From the NCBI RefSeq assembly GCF_002943715.1, contig NZ_MQUA01000013.1, positions 2,163,001 to 2,227,000 on the forward strand: a stretch of DNA of 64,000 nucleotides. Reading direction: 5' to 3'. This document shows positions 48,701 to 58,711 of this stretch, one piece after another. The DNA comes from Polaribacter filamentus. GTDB taxonomy: Bacteria; Bacteroidota; Bacteroidia; Flavobacteriales; Flavobacteriaceae. The notes beneath the pieces were generated by a model. The model saw only the letters and a list, made by a program, of their open reading frames with translations, searched no databases and was not told the origin of the DNA. Position 1 is the stretch's first letter, and every line of letters begins with the position of its first letter. A program made the position numbers and the translations under genes.

Positions 48701-49184
48701 TGGCGTTCGTTGTAATAGGTGTTTTTGCTTGAATTCGTTTTCCATCTACATCATTCACCGTAACAAAATAGTAGGCTTTGTCAGAATAAATATTTTGTCG
48801 GTGTTTTATGGAGTTTGCGGTTGCATTTACCTCCCAATCATGCGGCCCTTTTGCATAGAAAAGGATAAAATCACCACCATCAAAAGAACCATCATTTTCG
48901 CCTTCTATATAAATGGCATTTTCTTGCAAGTCATCATATCTAAAATCGCTATTTAGTTCTGGTAATAGCTGACCACCATTGCCATAAATGTGAATTTTCT
49001 TCGGATTTAATCCGTTCATAGAAATACCAATTCTTTGCAACAAGGCACGATCAATCTTAAATACACCAGTGGTATCCACGGAAAATTGATACCAATCTCC
49101 CGAAGATAAAACAGAATTTGAGATTTGAGCAACGCTTAACTGGACTAAAAAGAGGCAAAAAAAAAGTACGAACTGTTTTTTCAT
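45789..49184 (-). CDS. porU: Type IX secretion system sortase PorU
   Basis: A 1131-residue C25-family (gingipain-like) cysteine protease that removes T9SS C-terminal signals and anchors cargo. Signal peptide at 1-20 (ending SVAQ). The catalytic dyad is His near 644 in DYFGHGGEDGFAS and Cys near 676 in ITVTCDFSRFDNP. The C-terminus carries a T9SS type A-like sorting domain: NYPNPFVNYTEFWFNHNKP, GKLVKTI and GKGVYVYKL. A promoter fits upstream; porV follows in the same transcript. Confidence 0.93.
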   Translation of the reverse strand: MKKQFVLFFCLFLVQLSVAQISNSVLSSGDWYQFSVDTTGVFKIDRALLQRIGISMNGLNPKKIHIYGNGGQLLPELNSDFRYDDLQENAIYIEGENDGSFDGGDFILFYAKGPHDWEVNATANSIKHRQNIYSDKAYYFVTVNDVDGKRIQAKTPITTNATTQITVFDDFIFYEKEQKSLLAAGTQWFSDKDFNILNTQNFKIPFRNAVANGNINVRVRGVSNSVVSTTMDVKVNAQDAFTINFPAVNSGSLTKAYDIERNATLANTSESIAVSITYANNGNPSANAFLDYIEIVGQKQLTFSDFQFSFRSLAQATTSGTVAYQITNGSAAFQVWEVTNAINPQVITNESTTNEFTFKDTAGELKEYIILNDTDFYKPETVANSKIKNQNLHALKDLNYIVITNSQLSGQAQRLADYHQNNSNLTTKVILLDEIYNEYSSGSKDITGIRDFIKHIYDTNSSAEKKLKYVCFFGDASYDYKDRLQGNNNIVPVKLATISFNLANSWVTDDFFVMMDANEGKMSSAHTVDIASSRIPVSTISEATIVVDKILNYYNKKTIGDWRNTITLVADDIDAVGEEILAQGVESIADEIKANQPIFNINKIYTDAYVQENSSGGERYPDVNKAITNAIEKGTLVFDYFGHGGEDGFASERILDVPQIQGFNNPNTLPLLITVTCDFSRFDNPNRITAGELTLKNANGGAANMITTTREVFISVGQRFNEELIRILLAFNDEDFSIAEALMTAKNNFSSTQKFFIYSFGDPAMKLAVPKPNIRITKMNDVDITQSLDTIKALSKVRFEGIVTDNSDAVLTNFNGTLSTTVFDKLIDKTTLDNDGYGIKMTFDTQDSKLFRGKSTVENGQFSFDFIVPKDIKIAYGKGKLSFYAENGEIDKAGYNFDVIVGGIDENAPDDKLGPEIKLFMNDESFIDGGNTNASPNLIAVLFDASGINTSITAVDHDIVGILDGDTANPIILNDFYQTELNDFSKGKVSYTLRDLEVGPHTLKLKAWDTYNNSSETTLNFVVVSDAILNLENVLNYPNPFVNYTEFWFNHNKPNEPLEVQVQVFTVSGKLVKTINQNVQTTGNLSRNITWNGLDDFGNKIGKGVYVYKLRVKSTASSLVSEKYEKLVILQ

Positions 49185-49232
49185 ATTAGGTATTCAAAGA
49201 ACGCAAATAATTTTTAGATATTTTACAGCAAT

Positions 49233-49264
49233 CAAAGATAAATTATACTAAACTAAAAAAGCAA
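49233..49264 (-). promoter_or_regulatory. Promoter of porU-porV
   Basis: On the minus strand: TTG (49264-49262), 21-bp spacer, TATCTTTG (49240-49233), a full -33/-7 pair 48 bp before the porU start. Confidence 0.65.
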
Positions 49265-49381
49265 TCGTTTATTTAGGAATAAGCATAAAATGATGCGTTA
49301 AATTTTATATTTTACTTGGTAGAAATTATATTTATTGTAAATTGCATCACTATAAAAAACCCTATCAATTTTAATTAGGAA

Positions 49382-51064
49382 ATGAAAAACATTTTTAAAA
49401 TAACATTAGTTATCCTAACAACATTGCTGTTAGCTAACTGTAATAGTTCAAATTCAAATAAATCGAGGTTAACTGGTTTATCTTTTAACGATCCAAAAAA
49501 CGGTAACTTTATTAAAGGTAATACAGATGCGGGTCAAACACCACCTTTGGGTATGGTTGCCATAGAAGGGGGTACTTTTACAATGGGGCAAGTGCAAGAT
49601 GATGTAATGTTCGATTGGAATACGACGCCAAAACAATTGCATGTTCGCTCGTTCTTTATGGATGAAGCGGAAGTTACCAATTCTGAATACTTTTTATATG
49701 TTCAATATACAAAGAATGTTTTTCCTCCATCCGAAGAGAATTACAAACACATTTACAACTCCGTTTTACCAGACACCTTAGTTTGGAGAAAAAGTTTGGG
49801 AAATACAGATATTTTATCTGAAAACTATTTCCGTCATCCCGCGTATTCAGATTATCCTGTTGTTGGTATTACTTGGTTGCAAGCTAATGAATATTGCAAA
49901 TGGCGCACAAATGCGGTAAATTTAAAAACCTTAATTGATAAAGGGCACATCAAAAATATTTTTGAGCAAGACTCTATTAGCAACTTTTTTGATACGGATG
50001 TTTTTTTAACAGATGCTACCCAATTATTTGACGGTGATTCTACTATTTATAAAAAAGGTGTAGGAAGAACTGTAAGAAAAAAAGGAGATCCTAAATCAGG
50101 TAGAAATTCTTTTCAAGGAAGAAAAATTTCGCAAGCAGATGGTATTTTAGGACAACCTTTTAGATTACCAACGGAAGCAGAATGGGAATTTGCTGCAAAA
50201 GCAAATATAGAAAACCGAGAATATAACAATATTAGAGGCAGAAAAAAATATGCTTGGAATGGTAAATACACCAGAGCAAAAGGAAATAGAAATAAAGGTG
50301 ATCAATTGGCAAACTTTAAACAAGGAAAAGGACAATATAGTGGTTTACCAGGTTGGAGTTCTGATGGTGCTGATATTCCGAATGAAATAAAATCCTATCC
50401 TCCAAACGGATTTGGTTTGTACGATATGTCTGGTAATGTGGCAGAATGGGTAGCAGATGTTTACAGACCTATTATAGACAATGAAGCAAATGACTTCAAT
50501 TATTTTAGAGGAAATATTTTTACCAAAAAAATGATTGATAAAGAGGGTAATGTGGTGATCGCTGCGAATGATGGGAGTACTGAAGTAGCCTACGACACCT
50601 TACCAAATGGAAAAATTATTCCTACTCAATTACCAGGAACTATTAAATACATACCCATTACAAAAGACGATGCAACCTTGAGAAGAAATTTTTCAGTTTC
50701 TGACAACTCAAATATTGGTGATGGTGATTTAAATTCTTCCCGTTTTTATAAAGATGATGAAGATCAATTTAAAGCAAGACCTAATATGTACAACTCCCCT
50801 AAAAGTCCAAAAATAGTAACAGATTCTGAAACTGGTAGCACAACTTTTACCAACGATGATAAATTTAGAACTACTTTAATTAGTGATATCAGTAGAGTTT
50901 ACAAAGGCGGTTCTTGGTCTGATAGAGAGTATTGGTTAGATCCTGCTCAAAGAAGATATCTACCAGAATACATGGCAACGAACTATATTGGTTTTAGATG
51001 TGTATCTGATAAAGTAGGACCTATGACAAATCAAAAAAGAACCGCTAGAAGCCCTAGCAGATAA
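49382..51064 (+). CDS. gldJ: Gliding motility lipoprotein GldJ
   Basis: A 560-residue lipoprotein. Signal MKNIFKITLVILTTLLLANC with the lipidated Cys20. The body is a formylglycine-generating-enzyme/SUMF1-like fold: GMVAIEGGTFTMGQ, DEAEVTNSEYFLYVQY, RLPTEAEWEFAAK, GLYDMSGNVAEWVADVY and YIGFRCVSD. GldJ is needed for gliding and T9SS function, stabilising GldK-type partners. It is divergent from porU and ends in a terminator. Confidence 0.95.
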   Translation: MKNIFKITLVILTTLLLANCNSSNSNKSRLTGLSFNDPKNGNFIKGNTDAGQTPPLGMVAIEGGTFTMGQVQDDVMFDWNTTPKQLHVRSFFMDEAEVTNSEYFLYVQYTKNVFPPSEENYKHIYNSVLPDTLVWRKSLGNTDILSENYFRHPAYSDYPVVGITWLQANEYCKWRTNAVNLKTLIDKGHIKNIFEQDSISNFFDTDVFLTDATQLFDGDSTIYKKGVGRTVRKKGDPKSGRNSFQGRKISQADGILGQPFRLPTEAEWEFAAKANIENREYNNIRGRKKYAWNGKYTRAKGNRNKGDQLANFKQGKGQYSGLPGWSSDGADIPNEIKSYPPNGFGLYDMSGNVAEWVADVYRPIIDNEANDFNYFRGNIFTKKMIDKEGNVVIAANDGSTEVAYDTLPNGKIIPTQLPGTIKYIPITKDDATLRRNFSVSDNSNIGDGDLNSSRFYKDDEDQFKARPNMYNSPKSPKIVTDSETGSTTFTNDDKFRTTLISDISRVYKGGSWSDREYWLDPAQRRYLPEYMATNYIGFRCVSDKVGPMTNQKRTARSPSR

Positions 51065-51082
51065 CCTATTATAATTAAAAAT

Positions 51083-51118
51083 AAAGCCTCATTGTTGAAA
51101 AATAATGAGGTTTTTTTA
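51083..51118 (+). terminator. Rho-independent terminator of gldJ
   Basis: CCTCATT / AATGAGG stem with 10-base loop and T-run, just before murF. Confidence 0.8.
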
Positions 51119-51128
51119 TATCTGATAA

Positions 51129-52388
51129 ATGAAAACAGCCACTCTTTATAATTTATACCAGCAACATTTTTTAGTGGATACGGATACCAGAAACATCCGA
51201 AAAAACACCATTTTCTTTGCGCTAAAAGGCGATAATTTTAACGGAAACACATTTGCAGAACAAGCGCTAAAACTTGGCGCAAGCTATGCTGTTGTTGATG
51301 AAAAAGAGTTCCAAACCAATGACCGCATTCTTTTGGTTACTAATGTGTTAAAGGCACTTCAAGAACTTGCCAATTTTCATAGAAAGCAACTTCACATTCC
51401 TATTATTGGCTTAACGGGCAGCAATGGTAAAACGACTACGAAGGAATTGATACATGTAGTATTAAGTAAAAAATTAAATACGGTAGCAACCAAAGGAAAT
51501 TTAAATAATCATATCGGTGTGCCACTAACCTTACTTTCTATGACCGATAAAACGGAACTAGGGATTGTAGAAATGGGTGCAAATCATCAAAAAGAAATTG
51601 AATTTTTATGCACCATTTGTGAACCAGATTTTGGGTACGTCACCAATTTCGGAAAGGCACATTTAGAAGGTTTTGGCGGTATAGAAGGCGTTATTAAAGG
51701 AAAAAGTGAATTGTACACCTTCTTAAAAGCAAACCAAAAAACTACTTTTGTAAATGCCGATGATGCCATTCAAGTTAAAAAAACGAAGGGAGTTAAAGCC
51801 GTTTCTTTTACTACAGAAGCTATAAAGTTTTTAGAAGTGAATCCGTTTGTGAAACTTTCCTATGGAAACACAACCATACAAAGTAATTTAATAGGAAAAT
51901 ACAATTTCACAAATATTGCTGCAGCAATTGCCATGGGTACCTATTTTAAGATTTCTGAAACAGCAATTAAAGAAGCAATCGAAAGTTATGTACCTGCAAA
52001 TAATCGTTCCCAAATACTTACAACAAAACACAACACAATAATTTTAGATGCGTACAATGCAAATCCTTCGAGCATGCAAGTGGCACTTGAAAATTTTGAC
52101 ACTTTAAAAGCACCTTCTAAAGTGGTGATTTTGGGAGATATGTTCGAATTAGGCAAAGAAAGTGTTCACGAACATCAAGTAATTGTTGATGTAGCAACTG
52201 CTTTCAATTTTGATGAAATTTATTTTGTTGGCGAGAATTTCAACATCGCAAAAACGAACAAACCACAATTTAAAACCTATCAAGCATTCGAAGATTTCCT
52301 CAAAAAGAATCCGCTAAAAAACAGTTCAATTTTAATTAAAGGCTCTAGAGGAATGCGTTTAGAACGAATTTTGGAGTTTATTGGTTAA
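51129..52388 (+). CDS. murF: UDP-MurNAc-tripeptide--D-Ala-D-Ala ligase
   Basis: A 419-residue Mur ligase that adds D-Ala-D-Ala to the peptidoglycan precursor. The N-terminal substrate domain has DTRNIRKNTIFFALKGDNFN; the ATP P-loop is GLTGSNGKTTTKE; the central block is VEMGANHQKEIEFL; the C-terminal domain has DAYNANPSSM and ILGDMFELGKES. It begins 10 bp after the gldJ terminator. The stop lies at the edge of a repeat field. Confidence 0.95.
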   Translation: MKTATLYNLYQQHFLVDTDTRNIRKNTIFFALKGDNFNGNTFAEQALKLGASYAVVDEKEFQTNDRILLVTNVLKALQELANFHRKQLHIPIIGLTGSNGKTTTKELIHVVLSKKLNTVATKGNLNNHIGVPLTLLSMTDKTELGIVEMGANHQKEIEFLCTICEPDFGYVTNFGKAHLEGFGGIEGVIKGKSELYTFLKANQKTTFVNADDAIQVKKTKGVKAVSFTTEAIKFLEVNPFVKLSYGNTTIQSNLIGKYNFTNIAAAIAMGTYFKISETAIKEAIESYVPANNRSQILTTKHNTIILDAYNANPSSMQVALENFDTLKAPSKVVILGDMFELGKESVHEHQVIVDVATAFNFDEIYFVGENFNIAKTNKPQFKTYQAFEDFLKKNPLKNSSILIKGSRGMRLERILEFIG

Positions 52389-53091
52389 ACAATTATCATT
52401 CAAACAATTATCAGTTATCGGTTATCGGTTATCAATCAAACAATTATCAGTGATCAATTATCGGTTATCAATCAAAAATTTATTGGTGATCAGTAATCAA
52501 TCTGCGAAGAAACGAAGAACCTTAGTAGTTTTAAAATACAATATTATAGTTGCATACTGGTCATGTCTCGTAGGCGCTTTTAACTGTCTTCCCTCTTTAG
52601 CTCCCAAATTTCAAAAGAATACTGCTACTGAACACTGATAATTGATAATTGATAATTATTCACTGATAACCGATAACTGAAAACTGATAACCGATAACTG
52701 ATCACCGCTAACTGATAACCGAACACTGCAACTACTTACTATACGGCCACTAATAATTGATAATTATTCACTGATAACCGATAACTGAAAACTGCTACTG
52801 AGCACTGATAACTGATAACTGATCACCGCTAACTGATAACCGAACACTGCAACTACTTACTATACGGCCACTAATAATTGATAATTATTCACTGATAACC
52901 GATAACTGAAAACTGATAACCGAAAACTGCTACTGAACACTGATAACTAATAATTGATTACCGCTAACTGATAACCGAACACTGCAACTACTTACTATAC
53001 GGCCACTAATAATTGATAATTAATCACTGATAATTGATCACCGATAACTGATAACTGATAACCGATAACTGATAACTGACCACTGACAACA
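52389..53091. repeat. Word-like inverted/tandem repeat field
   Basis: About 700 bp of short words. The first ~110 bp use TTATCAGTTATCGGTTATC-type words; from 52630 on, the reverse complement (GATAACCGATAACTGAT) dominates, so the two ends can pair. Inside the right part a longer unit containing GCAACTACTTACTATACGGC recurs three times (near 52728, 52849, 52985; ~121 and ~136 bp apart). A non-repetitive ~120-bp patch lies at 52500-52625. An 85-codon plus-strand frame here is only repeat sequence. Confidence 0.9.
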
Positions 53092-53943
53092 CTACACAAT
53101 ATTATTCTTGTGATACTCCAACAAATTATCGATAGGTCGCTGAATCACATCTGTAATTTTTAAATTCTTTTTTACGGCAACTTCTTCTAAAATATCTCTA
53201 AAATAAAAAGCGATAGAACCTATAAAGTAAAGCGGAGTTTCCAATCCTTTTTCAAAAGGTAAAATTCGATACTTAAAGAATTCCTGGAATCCTTTTCTGA
53301 TTAATTTTTTAATGTATTTATCTTCTTTAAACTCAAACATAAATTGCGCAAAATTTGCCAAATACATATTCGGATTTTGTTCTCTGTATAAGTTTTTCTT
53401 GATAAAATCTGCTTCCAAATTAAATTGCCTTTCAAATTTTTCTGCAATTCCTTTTGGCATTCTCTCATAAAAATAGGCTCTTAGTAATCTTTTACCAAAG
53501 TAATTACCACTTGCTTCATCCATAATTACATATCCCAAAGAAGGAGCCTTCATGTGTATGTTTTCTCCATCAAAATAGCAACTATTAGAACCAGTGCCTA
53601 AAATACACACTATTGCAGGGTTTTTACCAGTAGCGGCATATACAGCAGCAAGCATATCTTCCGCAACAGAAACTTTTGCATTGGTAAAAATAGATTCCAA
53701 CACATTTTGTAAAATTTTTGTAGCCTCAGGAGTTCCACAACCAGCGCCATAAAAATAGATTTCTGTGACCTCTTTTTTAATTTTAATAAGTTGAAACATG
53801 TTTACGATTCTGTTATTCAACTCTAACTCGGTAATTATTGCAGGGTTTAAGCCCAAAGTTCGTACTCTAAAGGCTTCGTTTTTATCTTTATTTATAGCTA
53901 TCCAATCTGCTTTTGTAGAGCCACCATCTGCAATTAAAATCAT
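53092..53943 (-). CDS. N-acetylglucosamine kinase-like (BadF/BadG ATPase family)
   Basis: A 283-residue sugar kinase of the ASKHA fold. MILIADGGSTKADW is the phosphate-1 loop; CILGTGSNSCYF is phosphate-2; LGYVIMDEASGNYFGKRLL is typical of the Bacteroidota N-acetylglucosamine kinase-like group. It phosphorylates an amino sugar in cell-wall or chitin recycling; the exact sugar is inferred. It is monocistronic with a good promoter upstream. Confidence 0.85.
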   Translation of the reverse strand: MILIADGGSTKADWIAINKDKNEAFRVRTLGLNPAIITELELNNRIVNMFQLIKIKKEVTEIYFYGAGCGTPEATKILQNVLESIFTNAKVSVAEDMLAAVYAATGKNPAIVCILGTGSNSCYFDGENIHMKAPSLGYVIMDEASGNYFGKRLLRAYFYERMPKGIAEKFERQFNLEADFIKKNLYREQNPNMYLANFAQFMFEFKEDKYIKKLIRKGFQEFFKYRILPFEKGLETPLYFIGSIAFYFRDILEEVAVKKNLKITDVIQRPIDNLLEYHKNNIV

Positions 53944-53960
53944 ACTTCTTTTATTTTAAC

Positions 53961-53991
53961 CAAATATATTATAAGTTATAGTCTTATACAA
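53961..53991 (-). promoter_or_regulatory. Promoter of the N-acetylglucosamine kinase gene
   Basis: Minus strand: TTG (53991-53989), 20-bp spacer, TATATTTG (53968-53961), 17 bp before the start codon. Confidence 0.7.
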
Positions 53992-54080
53992 TAGCTGATA
54001 AAACTTCAATCGTTTTCGCTAAAGAATATTTCATTCCGCTTTGTCGAAATGACACCCAAAATTTTAAATACATGAACGTG

Positions 54081-55215
54081 TCATTCCGAAATGAGCTTTT
54101 TAGCGATTGAGGAATCTTCATTGTTAGCTACTCGAATTCATGAGATTTCTCGTCACTCGTACCTCGCGCTGTCGAAATGACATCGAGACTTGTTAACGTG
54201 TTAGCGTGTCATTCCGAAATGAGCTTTTTAGCGATTGAGGAATCTTCATTGTTAACTGCTTTTAATCATGAGATTTCTCGTCACTCGTACCTCGCGCTGT
54301 CGAAATGACATCGAGACTTGTTAACGTGTTAGCGTGTCATTCCGAAATGAACTTTTTAGCGATTGAGGAATCTTCATTGTTAACTGCTTTTAATCATGAG
54401 ATTTCTCGTCACTCGTACCTCGCGCTGTCGAAATGACATCGAGACTTGTTAACGTGTTAGCGTGTCATTCCGAAATGAGCTTTTTTAGCGATTGATGAAT
54501 CTTTATTGTTAGCTACTCGAATTCATGAGATTTCTCGTCACTCGTACCTCGCGCTGTCGAAATGACATCGAGACTTGTTAACGTGCTAGCGTGTCATTCC
54601 GAAATGAGCTTTTTTAGCGATTGAGGAATCTTCATTGTTAGCTACTCGAATTCGTGAGATTTCTCGTCACTCGTACCTCGCGCTGTCGAAATGACATCGA
54701 GACTTGTTAACGTGTTAGCGTGCCATTCCGAAATGAGCTTTTTTAGCGATTGAGGAATCTTTATTGTTAGCTACTCGAATTCATGAGATTTCTCGTCACT
54801 CGTACCTCGCGCTGTCGAAATGACATCGAGACTTGTTAACGTGTTAGCGTGTCATTCCGAAATGAGCTTTTTTAGCGATTGAGGAATCTTCATTGTTAGC
54901 CACTCGAATTCATGAGATTTCTCGTCACTCGTACCTTCGCGCTGTCGAAATGACATCGAGACTTGTTAACGTGCTAGCATGTCATTCCGAAATGAGCTTT
55001 TTAGCGATTGAGGAATCTTTATTGTTAGCTACTCGAATTCATGAGATTTCTCGTCACTCGTACCTCGCGCTGTCGAAATGACATCGAGACTTGTTAACGT
55101 GTTAGCGTGTCATTCCGAAATGAGCTTTTTTAGCGATTGAGGAATCTTCATTGTTAGCCACTCGAATTCATGAGATTTCTCGTCACTCGTACCTTCGCGC
55201 TGTCGAAATGACATT
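54081..55215. repeat. Nine tandem ~128-bp hairpin-forming repeats
   Basis: Units begin at 54081, 54209, 54337, 54465, 54594, 54723, 54852, 54982 and 55110 (period 128-130). Each starts TCATTCCGAAATGAGCTTTT and ends CGCTGTCGAAATGACA, so the outer ends form an inverted repeat (GTCATTyCGA). Inside, GAGGAATCT and AGATTTCTC form a second inverted repeat. A short central segment comes in two versions (GCTACTCGAATTC or ACTGCTTTTAATC). Units are joined by TCGAGACTTGTTAACGTG. A 62-codon frame here is repeat sequence only. Confidence 0.92.
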
Positions 55216-55243
55216 TGTTATTAATTAATAATAGGTGCATAAT

Positions 55244-55542
55244 TCAAAAAACATCATGATTCAAAAACTCCCAATCCGGATTAAAATTCGTGATTAGTAT
55301 TCTTTTCTTCTCTCTTCCCAGCCTTTCAATTCTTTTTCTCTTAAAATAGCAACATTAACGTCTTCAAATACTTCATAATATAATAAATAATAACAATTGT
55401 ACTTGCCTGCGAATGATTTTTTAGCATTTTCACTATCGAAATAATGTTGAGAAAGTCTTCTTTGAATGTCACTTGTAACTCCAATATAAAGTACCGTTTT
55501 GTTTTTATTGGTAATTATATAGACAATATATTTTTTAAACAT
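55244..55542 (-). pseudogene. GIY-YIG nuclease family gene, C-terminally frameshifted
   Basis: The intact part encodes 82 residues: KYIVYIITNKNKTVLYIGVT (GIY-YIG signature, here with YIV and YIG), DIQRRLSQHY (catalytic Arg region) and ILREKELKGWEERRKEY (catalytic Glu helix), typical of small UPF0213/URI endonucleases. It stops at 55294. In another frame directly beyond, NFNPDWEFLNHDVF continues to a stop at 55244, which is the usual family tail; one missing base near 55299 explains the break. Core catalytic residues are kept, so the short form may still be active. It lies between two blocks of the same ~128-bp repeat. Confidence 0.82.
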
Positions 55543-55640
55543 TATTAAAAATAGTGATTTTAGTTGAAATATTTAAGGTTTATTGTCCCTTATACTTCAT
55601 TTTATCGAATGACCTTTAGGATTATTTATAAACTAGAATG

Positions 55641-55996
55641 TCATTCCGAAATGAGCTTTTTACCGATTGAGGAATCTTCATTGTTAACTGCTTTTAATCA
55701 TGAGATTTCTCGTCACTCGTACCTCGCGCTGTCGAAATGACATCGAGACTTGTTAACGTGTTAGCGTGTCATTCCGAAATGAGCTTTTTAGCGATTGAGG
55801 AATCTTTATTGTTAACTGCTTTTAATCATGAGATTTCTCGTCACTCGTACCTCGCGCTGTCGAAATGACGTCGAGACTTGTTAACGTGTTAGCGTGTCAT
55901 TCCGAAATGAGCTTTTTAGCGATTGAGGAATCTTTATTGTTAGCTACTCGAATTCATGAGATTTCTCGTCACTCGTACCTCGCGCTGTAGAAAGTA
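55641..55996. repeat. Three further ~128-bp hairpin repeats
   Basis: Units start at 55641, 55769 and 55897 with the same sequence and orientation as the nine units left of the GIY-YIG gene. The last unit is cut short with GTAGAAAGTAAC in place of GTCGAAATGAC. Confidence 0.9.
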
Positions 55997-56155
55997 ACAT
56001 TGAGGTTTATTTTTAAATCTCTAGTTAGCCTTTTAAAACCCTACCTATTTTATTTTTTATGAAAATTCAATTTCTATGAAAAGGATAGAATTTCTAGCTT
56101 TTCTTCTAAACTCCATTTCTTGTATTTCATATCTCAAATATATTAGTTTTGAAAT

Positions 56156-57539
56156 CATTAGTGTCCGATAAAACTACAAATTTTAATTAAACCCATTTTT
56201 GAGCCCAGTAAACACGTTCTATATTTTTCTTTTTGAGTTAGCAAGGTGTCTATTTAAAAAGTTGCAGTTGTATATCTGGAGGTTTTGATGTGAGTTCCCA
56301 CCATTGTTTGTTTGGGTTTTCGAGAAATTTAAACAGATCAATGTAGGTCATCAGATGAAATCTCATCACAGAAACCATATTTGAATATGCCCATTTTCGT
56401 TTGATTTTTCTTTGTATCACAAGCATGATGAGTTGAATGATTAATGCTGACCATATCTGAATCTCTATTGCATTTTGATTATCTCCAAGAAAATATTTAA
56501 GGGGAAAGTTCTGCTTGAGTCTTTTAAACATCGTTTCAATCTGCCATCTGTGTTTGTATATATCTGCTACTTGGTCTGGAGATATTTCTGCATTATTGGT
56601 GATAAACTCATATACCTTTTCTTTTGTAGCATCCCAATAAGCAACTCTTCTTATTTGAATAGATTTATCGTCTTTTTCTATCAATATAAGTTCATCTTTT
56701 AGTATTGCATCACTTGTTTTGTCTGCTAAATCAAATTCTTTAATGCTTTTATAGACAGCATTGTCTTTTTGGCGAGTTACAAAGTAAATATCATTTAAAG
56801 TCCACTCTAAATATTGGAGATAATCATTGTATGCTTTATCAAAAACGACAAAAGAATCTTTCTCTAAATTTAACTCTTTTAAAAAAGTGTGGTCGTGAGT
56901 AGCAGCACTGCTAAAACGTATCAGACAAGGTACATCTTCCAAAGCATTTATCATTGTGTGCATCTTTATACCTCCTTTTTTCTTACCTGTAATAGGATTA
57001 CGACCAACTCCTTTTAAAATATCACTAAATAGGCTGATTGTGGTAGAATCTACAATTTTTAAATTCTTTACAGGAGATTTTAATGGACTGCTGTCCGATA
57101 AAAATGGAGCGTAGCGTTTGTATAATTTTGAATAAATTGCTCCAAAGACTTCACTGGTTCTTTTCTTGTTAGCATCTGACAATGTACTTCGCTTAGGGAA
57201 ATGTTTTAGATTTAAATGGCTGATACGCCCTTCACAAGCTAATAAAACGGTCGACAACTCTCTAAGTGAGGAAACTCCACTCATTGTGGCATAAAGCATC
57301 GTGACTAAATGGTCGTAGGTTTTAAACTTTTTGTAGTAGCGGTCACTGTTATAGATTTTGGCTGTCCGAGTAATATCTGCTTGTGGTATATATTTTAAAA
57401 TCTGTTTAATTATTGGTGTTCCGCTAAAGTGTGTACTTTTGTTCATATCTCAATTTTGTGGTAAAAATCAAGATATAAATAAAGCAGGAAATCCAACTAT
57501 GGAAATCCTGCTTTTAAAATTATTTATCGGACACTAATG
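56156..57539 (-). mobile_element. IS4-family-like insertion sequence
   Basis: A 1384-bp element with 17-bp perfect terminal inverted repeats CATTAGTGTCCGATAAA / TTTATCGGACACTAATG and a 9-bp target duplication TTTTGAAAT (56147-56155 and 57540-57548). It contains a single intact transposase gene. Confidence 0.92.
56250..57446 (-). CDS. IS4-family-like transposase
   Basis: A 398-residue DDE transposase with N-terminal DUF4372-like domain (TPIIKQILKYIPQADITRTA). Catalytic residues lie in KIVDSTTISLFSD (first Asp), FVVFDKAYNDYLQY (second Asp) and the YREK-like block IYKHRWQIETMFKRLKQNFP (Glu). The frame is intact and lies well inside the inverted repeats, so the element looks recent and possibly active. 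Confidence 0.93.
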   Translation of the reverse strand: MNKSTHFSGTPIIKQILKYIPQADITRTAKIYNSDRYYKKFKTYDHLVTMLYATMSGVSSLRELSTVLLACEGRISHLNLKHFPKRSTLSDANKKRTSEVFGAIYSKLYKRYAPFLSDSSPLKSPVKNLKIVDSTTISLFSDILKGVGRNPITGKKKGGIKMHTMINALEDVPCLIRFSSAATHDHTFLKELNLEKDSFVVFDKAYNDYLQYLEWTLNDIYFVTRQKDNAVYKSIKEFDLADKTSDAILKDELILIEKDDKSIQIRRVAYWDATKEKVYEFITNNAEISPDQVADIYKHRWQIETMFKRLKQNFPLKYFLGDNQNAIEIQIWSALIIQLIMLVIQRKIKRKWAYSNMVSVMRFHLMTYIDLFKFLENPNKQWWELTSKPPDIQLQLFK

Positions 57540-57594
57540 TTTTGAAATTTAAAAGAACACGCCGAACTTATTCGGGGCTAAACTATTTTATAAC

Positions 57595-58711
<1,117 letters not shown>

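Noticed and set aside
52381..52638. 85-codon plus-strand frame after murF
   Set aside because: It translates the word-like repeat field (KQLSVI... repeats) and has no independent coding signal.
54893..55081. 62-codon plus-strand frame in the ~128-bp repeats
   Set aside because: It is only a reading of the repeat units; its sequence repeats with them.
54081..55996. Possible CRISPR array
   Set aside because: Units are ~128 bp and nearly identical throughout, with only two versions of a short central segment. There are no unique spacers and no cas genes.
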